DNA of 10,517 nt from a bacterium (lineage in GTDB: Bacteria > Patescibacteriota > Minisyncoccia > Phycocordibacterales > Phycocordibacteraceae). The stretch spans positions 1 through 10,517 of the forward strand of contig JAJXYL010000043.1 in the NCBI GenBank assembly GCA_021780575.1, given 5' to 3'. Below the pieces are notes generated by a model, which did not search any database, was not told where the DNA came from, and saw only the letters and a program-made list of their open reading frames with translations. The translations under genes and the position numbers were made by a program. Of the stretch, positions 6,238-10,517 are shown piece by piece. Numbering within the stretch: the stretch's first letter is position 1; every line of letters begins with the position of its first letter.

Positions 6238-6842
6238 GGTAAGAATTGTTTCGGGAGAGCAGACCGGAGTGCGCGTTTTGCGCGATGAATGAGGGTGGAA
6301 ACCGTCCCTACGGGCACCTCAAGAATATCAGACATTTCGGCGTAGGAACGATCCTCAAAGAAACGGAGCGTGAGTGCATCCCGGTACTGCGGAGAGAGGG
6401 TTGCGAACGCTTTCGCAAGCTCTTCACTCGAGAGCCGGAGTTCCGCAAGCGCAGATGCGTCAGAGTCCTCATCTTTCAGTTCCGTAATGAGCGCCTCACC
6501 CTCCTCACTCAAAATGAGTTGTGGACGAGCGTGCTTGGTACGGAAAAAGCTCATCGCCTCATTGTGCGCAATGCGATACATCCATGAAGAGAACGTGAGC
6601 GTCAAATCAAAACCGTTGAGGTTCTTATACGCTTTGATGAACGCATTCTGCAGGATATCCTCGCGATCCTCTCTGACACCGATGCCAAGCCGTTCGAGGT
6701 AGCGTAAAAGCTTCGCTTCATAGCGCTCGATGAGCAGTGCGAACGCCTCTTTATCAGAGAGCGTCCGACGGACGATCTCCTCATCAGTTATCGGCAGCGG
6801 CATGGCACCTGTAACTATATACGCTTCCAGCCCGTCGCGCAT
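6234..6842 (-). CDS. RNA polymerase sigma factor, ECF (sigma70 family)
   Basis: A 202-residue group 4 sigma factor. Region 2 contains EDILQNAFIKAYKNLN and FSSWMYRIAHNEAMSFFR, the core-binding and -10-recognising helices. Region 4 contains LSPQYRDALTLRFFED, AEMSDILEVPVGTVST and LIHRAKRALR, the helix-turn-helix for the -35. There is no region 1 or 3, as expected for ECF factors. Two starts are possible. The ATG at 6842 has a TATGAT hexamer 8 bases upstream, the same geometry as other genes here. The ATG at 6803 gives a 189-residue product beginning closer to the usual ECF N-terminus and has AGGTG just before it at poor spacing. I favour 6842 slightly. The stop overlaps the putative anti-sigma start by 4 bases. 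The target regulon is unknown; the downstream cluster is the obvious candidate. Confidence 0.9.
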   Translation of the reverse strand: MRDGLEAYIVTGAMPLPITDEEIVRRTLSDKEAFALLIERYEAKLLRYLERLGIGVREDREDILQNAFIKAYKNLNGFDLTLTFSSWMYRIAHNEAMSFFRTKHARPQLILSEEGEALITELKDEDSDASALAELRLSSEELAKAFATLSPQYRDALTLRFFEDRSYAEMSDILEVPVGTVSTLIHRAKRALRSALPKQFLP

Positions 6843-6850
6843 TTCATCTC

Positions 6851-6856
6851 ATCATA
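6851..6856 (-). promoter_or_regulatory. -10 element for the sigma-factor gene
   Basis: The minus strand reads TATGAT (6856-6851), one mismatch from TATAAT, with its end 8 bases before the ATG at 6842. No good -35 is seen 17 bases upstream. It lies a few bases from the divergent DedA -10, so the two promoters would compete for or share the same roughly 30-base region. Confidence 0.4.
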
Positions 6857-6864
6857 GGAAAATC

Positions 6865-6873
6865 TGCTAAACT
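6865..6873 (+). promoter_or_regulatory. extended -10 promoter of the DedA gene
   Basis: TG-C-TAAACT lies immediately before the ATG at 6874. Transcription should start about 7 bases after the hexamer, inside the first codons of that reading. The actual translation start may then be the second in-frame ATG at 6886, 12 bases after the hexamer. No -35 is evident. Confidence 0.4.
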
Positions 6874-7506
6874 ATGGCCATCCGTATGCTTCCTTTTTTC
6901 TCCCACCTCATTGGCGGCGCTGTCGGCAGTACGGTACTCCTCTCGCTCGCCGTGATGTTTTGCGCCTTCTTTCTTGAAGACGCAACGACGGTTATCGTTG
7001 GCGTTCTCGCCGCTGACGGCACCATCTCGATTCCCGTCGCGCTTATATCACTCTATGCCGGCATCATAACCGGAGACGTTGTGCTCTATGCTATCGGGTG
7101 GATTGCGCGCACCCATCCGCGACTTGCGCACTACATTGACCACGAATTTACCGCCCCTTTCCGTGCATGGCTTGAAAGCCGATACTTAACGATAATTTTC
7201 TCAGGCCACTTTGTGCCTGGCCTACGACTCACGACCTATGTCGCGAGCGGCTTTTTCCGCTTCCCACTCTCAAAATACATATCGACAGCGATTGCCAGCG
7301 GGCTGTTGCTGGAAACAACGCTTTTTACGCTCTCATATTTGTTCGGTAGCCTTTCATCCACGTGGGTCGGGGAGGTGCGCTGGGGTATTGCCGCCATATT
7401 CATCCTCGCCTTGTTCCTCATCGCACGTCACAACATTCTCATGTACCGAGCGAGAAAGAATTATGTGCCAGCTTCGGGTAACGGCGCCGATATTCATACG
7501 CCGTAA
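6874..7506 (+). CDS. DedA-family membrane protein
   Basis: A 210-residue membrane protein of normal DedA length. Family marks are the early acidic pair Glu35-Asp36 (FFLEDATT), the G-D-x3-Y-x-I-G motif at 67-75 (GDVVLYAIG) and the SGHFVPGLR segment at 110-118. The last keeps the essential P-G-x-R core, but its first Arg is replaced by His112. Several hydrophobic helices follow, with a basic tail. DedA proteins are inner-membrane proteins linked to membrane potential, drug resistance and lipid-carrier flipping (the DedA/PopT undecaprenyl-phosphate flippase group). The exact substrate here is unknown. The start is uncertain: ATG 6874 abuts the putative -10, and ATG 6886 would shorten the protein by 4 residues and suit a leaderless transcript. 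The last 68 bases overlap the end of the convergent DUF2127-like gene. Confidence 0.85.
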   Translation: MAIRMLPFFSHLIGGAVGSTVLLSLAVMFCAFFLEDATTVIVGVLAADGTISIPVALISLYAGIITGDVVLYAIGWIARTHPRLAHYIDHEFTAPFRAWLESRYLTIIFSGHFVPGLRLTTYVASGFFRFPLSKYISTAIASGLLLETTLFTLSYLFGSLSSTWVGEVRWGIAAIFILALFLIARHNILMYRARKNYVPASGNGADIHTP

Positions 7507-7957
7507 GAATGAGGAGAGAAAAGTCAAAGATGGCGAGCACCTGAAGGAGTGTTTCTTGTCGCATGAACCCCCGATACGCTTCGTACGCGCCGAACAGGGC
7601 GAGCGCCGCCATGAAAAGCGGATAGGAGATTTTCTTTCCCGCGAAAATTCCTATGACGAGGAAGATCTTTATTGCTCCGTGGAGTACAAGATAGAACGCG
7701 AGGAGATAGTGCGTGTGGATGGTGAATGAATGCGCAGCACTATTGAGAGCGCTCGCAATAGGGTCGCCAGGGTCCTGAGCGAGCTCGCCACCTGTGATGA
7801 AGGTCGTCATGGTGAGCACGAGCGAAGGAGGTGTGACGAGTACAAGCAGGGCGACGAGCACTTCGAACCCGCCGTCAATCGCCTTAAGCAGGAGGGCGAG
7901 ATCAAAAAACCAGAGAATATCCCTCTCCCGCTTGGCTTTAACTGATAAAGCTTCCAT
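7439..7957 (-). CDS. DUF2127-like small membrane protein
   Basis: A 172-residue protein from the ATG at 7957. The N-terminus is basic (SVKAKRERD), followed by FFDLALLLKAIDGGFEVL entering the first helix. A helix with HTHYLLAFYLVLHGAIKIFLV comes mid-protein. Two more helices and a basic tail (YEYRRRYPKLAHN) follow. Four membrane helices, the opening K-x-x-D-G-x-x-E motif and the central H-G-x-x-K motif fit the DUF2127 family, whose function is unknown. An extension to a TTG at 8008 is open but less likely, since a -10-like element lies between the two. The last 22 codons run antisense to the DedA 3' end. Both reading frames stay intact there, so the overlap looks genuine rather than a sequencing artefact. 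No terminator separates the two genes. Confidence 0.65.
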   Translation of the reverse strand: MEALSVKAKRERDILWFFDLALLLKAIDGGFEVLVALLVLVTPPSLVLTMTTFITGGELAQDPGDPIASALNSAAHSFTIHTHYLLAFYLVLHGAIKIFLVIGIFAGKKISYPLFMAALALFGAYEAYRGFMRQETLLQVLAIFDFSLLILTAYEYRRRYPKLAHNSFSLGT

Positions 7958-7964
7958 CAAGACC

Positions 7965-7973
7965 AGCGTATCA
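7965..7973 (-). promoter_or_regulatory. extended -10 promoter of the DUF2127-like gene
   Basis: The minus strand reads TG-A-TACGCT (7973-7965), ending 7 bases before the ATG at 7957. No clear -35 is visible. The spacing matches the near-leaderless layout of other genes here and supports the 7957 start. Confidence 0.35.
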
Positions 7974-7986
7974 CACTGCTCCGTTA

Positions 7987-8112
7987 TCAACGAAAAGCTT
8001 CTTGCCAACGCCTGTAGAGCGCACCGACGGCGCGCGATATGATGCGCAAAAGTTCGTCGACCTCTCCCACTACAATGAGATCAACATTACCATCACCGGT
8101 AAAATTTGCCCC
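7987..8112 (-). pseudogene. possible gene remnant in the DUF2127/infC divergent spacer
   Basis: The minus-strand frame is open from 8112 to a TGA at 7989-7987 (41 residues) and reads like real protein. An N-terminal part, FTGDGNVDLIVVGEVDELL, is followed by an amphipathic Arg-rich helix ending in WQEAFR. The frame continues upstream for about 14 residues beyond a TAG at 8115-8113, and there is no credible start. The segment could be the tail of a decayed nucleotidyltransferase-like regulator (the VDL-x-VVGEVD pattern), or resemble an FG-GAP repeat (F-x-GDGN-x-DL). Neither assignment is secure, and chance coding-like composition is possible. Confidence 0.25.
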
Positions 8113-8123
8113 CTACCAGGGGC
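8108..8123. repeat. short GC hairpin in the infC upstream spacer
   Basis: CCCCT (8110-8114), loop ACC, AGGGG (8118-8122). A perfect 5-bp stem without a T-tract, about 50 bases upstream of the infC -35. Any regulatory role is unproven. Apart from this, the possible remnant and the promoters, I see nothing else in the 7958-8213 spacer. Confidence 0.4.
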
Positions 8124-8169
8124 CGAAATAATTCTTTCCACCACGAACTAGACCTTCGATTGAAATACG

Positions 8170-8199
8170 TTGCGTTCCCTACCCTTTTCGTGCTACAGT
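8170..8199 (+). promoter_or_regulatory. promoter of the infC-rpmI-rplT operon
   Basis: TTGCGT (8170-8175), an 18-base spacer and TACAGT (8194-8199), preceded by TGC to form an extended -10. The predicted transcript start near 8206 leaves a leader of only about 8 bases before the GTG at 8214. There is no Shine-Dalgarno; instead the leader is pyrimidine-rich (CCTTAACCTCC). Confidence 0.65.
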
Positions 8200-8213
8200 C
8201 TCCTTAACCTCCA

Positions 8214-8777
8214 GTGGCTACCGACCGACTTCGCATAAATAACGAGATCCGCGCGCAAGAATTGCGCGTGATTGGTGCGCAGGGCGAGAATCTCGGAATC
8301 CTCTCCCTCACCGACGCCCAAGCGGCCGCGCTACGCGCAGGACTCGACCTGATAGAGATTTCGCCCTCGGCAGTCCCGCCCGTTGCGAAGATCGTGGATT
8401 ATGGTAAATTTGAATACGAGCGAAGCAAGAAGGAGAAAGTTGCCAAAGCAAAGGTCAAGGTGTCCGAGACCAAGGAGGTCCAAATAAAGGTAGGCACGGG
8501 CGACCACGACATGGATCTCAAGGCAAAAAAAGCGGCCGAATGGCTCGCCGAGGGCCATCGGGTGCGCGCCGAACTCTTTCTCAAAGGTCGCTACAAGAGC
8601 ATGGGGGAGGAGTTTTTGAAGGAGCGTCTTGAACGATTCCTCAAACTTATTCCGTATGCCTACAAGGTCGCCGAGCCTGTTACGCGAAGTCCTAAAGGCT
8701 TTGCGGGTGTCATAGAGCGCGATGTGGCGGCCCAACAGAAACGGGAGAAAGAATTGAAACCAAAAAATGAAAACTAA
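8214..8777 (+). CDS. infC: Translation initiation factor IF-3
   Basis: A 187-residue IF-3. The N-domain signature [15 protein letters not shown] and the [20 protein letters not shown] segment lead into [13 protein letters not shown] and a Lys-rich linker. The C-domain follows with [20 protein letters not shown] and a variable end. IF-3 keeps ribosomal subunits apart and checks the start codon and initiator tRNA on the 30S subunit. The start is well fixed: an in-frame TAA at 8205-8207 and the GTG at 8214 leave no other option before the conserved N-terminus. The GTG replaces the AUU start used for self-control in E. coli. The leader is only about 8 bases, so classic leader regulation is unlikely. 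The 3' end overlaps rpmI by 11 bases. The order infC-rpmI-rplT is the standard bacterial one. Confidence 0.97.
   Translation: MATDRLRINNEIRAQELRVIGAQGENLGILSLTDAQAAALRAGLDLIEISPSAVPPVAKIVDYGKFEYERSKKEKVAKAKVKVSETKEVQIKVGTGDHDMDLKAKKAAEWLAEGHRVRAELFLKGRYKSMGEEFLKERLERFLKLIPYAYKVAEPVTRSPKGFAGVIERDVAAQQKREKELKPKNEN
8252..8268. repeat. 7-bp perfect hairpin early in infC
   Basis: CGCGCAA (8252-8258), loop GAA, TTGCGCG (8262-8268), within codons for the conserved IRAQELR segment. It lies about 45 bases from the predicted transcript 5' end, close enough to affect initiation. The protein motif itself constrains these bases. Confidence 0.45.
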
Positions 8778-8961
8778 TAAATCATACACAAAGAGAATTC
8801 GCGTTACCCGCAACGGGAAGCTCCTCGCGCGCGCGAAGGGCCAGAATCATTTCAATGCAAAAGCGAGTGGCTCCGAACGCTCGGCAAAACGCCGCTCTGT
8901 CTCCATTAATCTCTCGGCAAAAGTCCGCGCACGTTTCCTGCCAGGCAGCGGTGCGAAGTAA
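8767..8961 (+). CDS. rpmI: 50S ribosomal protein bL35
   Basis: A 64-residue, strongly basic protein matching bL35 in length and pattern. It opens with [25 protein letters not shown], including the family K-T-N-K-S start and the G-K-x-x-x-R-x-x-G block. A middle part with NHFNAKAS and KRR follows, then a short C-terminus ([10 protein letters not shown]). bL35 sits in the large subunit near the exit region and is late-assembling. The ATG at 8767 lies inside the end of infC, an 11-base overlap in another frame, so translation is probably coupled to infC. A purine stretch (GGGAGAAAG) about 14-22 bases upstream may help initiation. rplT follows after 23 bases. Confidence 0.93.
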   Translation: MKTNKSYTKRIRVTRNGKLLARAKGQNHFNAKASGSERSAKRRSVSINLSAKVRARFLPGSGAK

Positions 8962-8984
8962 TTAATCGAAGTCAATCATTTTCT

Positions 8985-9332
8985 ATGACAAGAATCAAAG
9001 GAGGGGTCATGGCGCAGAAGCGCCGCAAGAATATCCTCGAGCGGGCCAAGGGTTACCGCGGCGTACGCTCCAAGAAGGAACGCTACGCCCATGAGGCGCT
9101 TATGCGCGCCGGCCGCTACGCCTTTGCCCACCGTCGCGACAAGAAGACCGACTTCCGCCAGCTATGGATCGTGCGCCTCAATGCCGCGCTTCGCGACAAC
9201 GGCCACAAGTCGTACAGCACCTTTATCAATAAGTTGAAGAAGGGTGGGTACCAGCTCGACCGCAAGGTCCTCGCGCAGTTCGCCTCCGAGCATCCCGAAA
9301 TCTTTGCCCGCATCGCCAAGAAGGTCATCTAA
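8985..9332 (+). CDS. rplT: 50S ribosomal protein bL20
   Basis: A 115-residue, basic protein of usual bL20 length. The opening MTRIKGGVMAQKRRKNIL aligns with the family start (M-x-R-V-K-x-G-V), which fixes the ATG at 8985 rather than the internal ATG at 9009. Further family marks are AKGYRGVRSKKERYA, the FRQLWIVRLNAALR segment and FINKLKKGGYQLDRKVLAQ. bL20 binds 23S rRNA early in large-subunit assembly, and in E. coli and Bacillus it also represses its own operon by binding leader RNA. No leader of that kind fits here: the operon leader is only about 8 bases and the infC-rpmI junction overlaps. No Shine-Dalgarno is visible before this start. Transcription ends at the hairpin directly after the stop. 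Confidence 0.97.
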   Translation: MTRIKGGVMAQKRRKNILERAKGYRGVRSKKERYAHEALMRAGRYAFAHRRDKKTDFRQLWIVRLNAALRDNGHKSYSTFINKLKKGGYQLDRKVLAQFASEHPEIFARIAKKVI

Positions 9333-9333
9333 C

Positions 9334-9364
9334 AAAAAACCGCCTCTTTCGGGGCGGTTTTTTT
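9334..9364. terminator. bidirectional intrinsic terminator between rplT and the beta-CASP gene
   Basis: An A6 run (9334-9339), the stem CCGCC(TC) pairing with (GG)GGCGG at 9340-9346/9351-9357, and a T7 tract (9358-9364). Read rightward it ends infC-rpmI-rplT just after the rplT stop. Read leftward the A-run becomes the T-tract and ends the minus-strand nuclease gene, whose stop codon TAA (9365-9363) lies at the edge of the tract. Confidence 0.93.
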
Positions 9365-10517
9365 AAATTTCCTTCACCGAGTCTTTGGTAATCTCCCACG
9401 TCTGTCCCTGGTCGGGAACGATGGCGTGCGCGCCGAGATAGTCGTGGATGCGTTGCGCAATGAAACGCTCGGCGGCCGGTTCGCCAATGGCGGTGAATAT
9501 GGCCTTGGGGCGCTTCTCCACGAGAGCCGCCTCTGCGAACTTCAAGAGCTCGTCGCGGTCAGCATGCGCCGACCATCCTTCCATAAGCTCTACAGTGGCT
9601 CGTACGGGGACGTTCTGGCCGTTTAAACGCACGCTTGAGGCTCCTTCCTTCAACCGCCGCCCCGGAGACCCGGGCGCCTGATAGCCGACAATAAAGAGCG
9701 TCGTTTTCGGGTCTGGAAGATACCGCGTTTCCCACCCCCCTATTCTGCCACCATGACTCATCCCGGCGCCAGCGATGATAATCTTCGGATTCGATATTTT
9801 TTCTATCGCCACTGATTCTTGGCGCGAGAGCGTCTGTTTCAAGAATGGAAATTCAAAAATACTCCCCTCCCTTTTCATCTCGTCCTCGGTAGCGGGCTTG
9901 AAGTAGGTCAGACCATATTTCTCATAGACGCCGGTAACGTGAATGGCAAGCGGCGAATCAAGAAAGACAGGAATTTTTGGCAGATCTCCCGCCTCAAAGA
10001 AGTTAGATAATTCGTAGAGCATCAGCTGGGTGCGCTCCAATGAAAAGGCAGGGATGAGAATAGTGCCGTCGCGCGCAATTGCCTTCGCAAGAGAGTCACG
10101 GAGAAGCTGGACGCGCTGTTTCTGTTCCGGGTGAAGCCGGTCACCATAGACACTCTCCATCACAAGCGCATCGGCGTCCGGTACCGGCTCCCAGTCGGGC
10201 AGGAGCGGCGAGGGGGAGTTGCCGATGTCGCCCGTAAGCGCGACCGTTGTTCCCTCTTCATCGGTAACCCGCACGCTCGCAGATCCGAGGATGTGTCCCG
10301 TGTTTCGTAAGAAGACAGAGAGGCCGGGTGCGACTTCTTTCTCCGTGTGATACTCAAGAGGTTCGAAAAGCGCAAACGCAGCGTCAACGTCTTTCCCCTC
10401 GTAGAGTGGCGGGAGATTCCGGCGTTCGGCGTCGGCGGCGAGGATGTCGGCCGAGTCGCGCAAGATGAGTTCGGACAGATCGCGCGTCGGCGGTGTCATG
10501 TAAATCTTACCCGTGAA
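9363..10517 (-). CDS. Metallo-beta-lactamase fold, beta-CASP RNA-processing nuclease (CPSF73/Ysh1-like), 5'-partial
   Basis: 384 residues are visible. The frame runs off the right edge, so the N-terminus with the zinc-binding HxHxDH is not seen. The ATG at 10499 is internal, because the codons before it (FTGKIY) continue the family pattern FxGxIYxTxxTxDL. Visible metal and active-site marks are His in TGHILGSA (about visible residue 75) and Asp in LTGDIGN (about 97). Beta-CASP marks are ESVYGDR, the IPVFLDSPLAIHVT segment, GAGMSHGGRIGGW and the final His in GWSAHADRDEL. Such enzymes are zinc-dependent RNA endo- or exonucleases. In bacteria this CPSF-like branch is distinct from RNase J, and its targets are poorly known. 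The gene is alone on its strand here, converging with rplT over a shared terminator. Confidence 0.88.
   Translation of the reverse strand, partial: FTGKIYMTPPTRDLSELILRDSADILAADAERRNLPPLYEGKDVDAAFALFEPLEYHTEKEVAPGLSVFLRNTGHILGSASVRVTDEEGTTVALTGDIGNSPSPLLPDWEPVPDADALVMESVYGDRLHPEQKQRVQLLRDSLAKAIARDGTILIPAFSLERTQLMLYELSNFFEAGDLPKIPVFLDSPLAIHVTGVYEKYGLTYFKPATEDEMKREGSIFEFPFLKQTLSRQESVAIEKISNPKIIIAGAGMSHGGRIGGWETRYLPDPKTTLFIVGYQAPGSPGRRLKEGASSVRLNGQNVPVRATVELMEGWSAHADRDELLKFAEAALVEKRPKAIFTAIGEPAAERFIAQRIHDYLGAHAIVPDQGQTWEITKDSVKEI

Noticed and set aside
8002..8151. Plus-strand 49-codon frame starting at TTG and ending at 8151
   Set aside because: It has reasonable-looking codons but no ATG/GTG start, no promoter and no family match; it is complementary to the minus-strand remnant, which reads more like protein.
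8331..8813. 160-codon open frame antisense to infC and rpmI
   Set aside because: It mirrors two certain genes and shows no independent protein signature.
1..10517. tRNA, rRNA, CRISPR array, insertion sequence or prophage signs
   Set aside because: No cloverleaf-like sequences, repeat-spacer arrays, transposase motifs, integrase motifs or terminal inverted repeats were seen on either strand.

Overview
This is a gene-dense bacterial window, moderately GC-rich by eye, with short intergenic gaps, many 4-nt or tail-to-tail overlaps and almost no Shine-Dalgarno sequences. The gene mix is an ECF sigma factor paired with a membrane protein, a bactofilin-like repeat protein carrying a signal peptide and membrane helices, a VKOR homologue, a DedA protein, and an endonuclease III/MutY pair with lost iron-sulfur ligands. 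Together with the compact proteins and near-leaderless promoters this points to a Patescibacteria (Candidate Phyla Radiation) genome, probably Parcubacteria-like. That placement is inference; no 16S gene or other marker in the window settles it.

Layout. Bases 3-953 (+) hold the 3' part of a DoxX-like multi-pass membrane protein whose start lies left of the window. A C-rich spacer follows, then an MFS transporter (1030-2184, +). It meets head-on a long minus-strand cluster read from 6842 down to 2181: ECF sigma factor, three-helix membrane protein (putative anti-sigma), VKOR-type disulfide oxidoreductase, secreted/membrane bactofilin-like protein, endonuclease III and a MutY-type glycosylase. 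Genes within it overlap or lie a few bases apart, except for a 60-base gap before the VKOR gene that contains a good sigma70-type promoter. Divergent from the sigma gene is a DedA membrane protein (6874-7506, +), whose end overlaps by 68 bases the end of a convergent DUF2127-like membrane protein (7439-7957, -). After a 256-base divergent spacer comes the translation operon infC-rpmI-rplT (8214-9332, +). A bidirectional intrinsic terminator separates it from a beta-CASP metallo-beta-lactamase nuclease (9363-10517, -), whose start lies right of the window.

How the genes may work together. The sigma/anti-sigma pair, a disulfide-forming enzyme, an envelope repeat protein and two base-excision-repair glycosylases form one transcription-direction block. 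This suggests an envelope and oxidative-stress module, though the functional link is inferred from order alone. Both glycosylases lack a complete [4Fe-4S] ligand set, and the MutY homologue also lacks the NUDIX-type domain and the usual catalytic Asp.

At most transcription-unit starts a -10-like hexamer, often preceded by TGn, sits 6-14 bases before the start codon. This implies leaderless or nearly leaderless messages. The divergent spacer before infC may also hold the decayed tail of a lost minus-strand gene.
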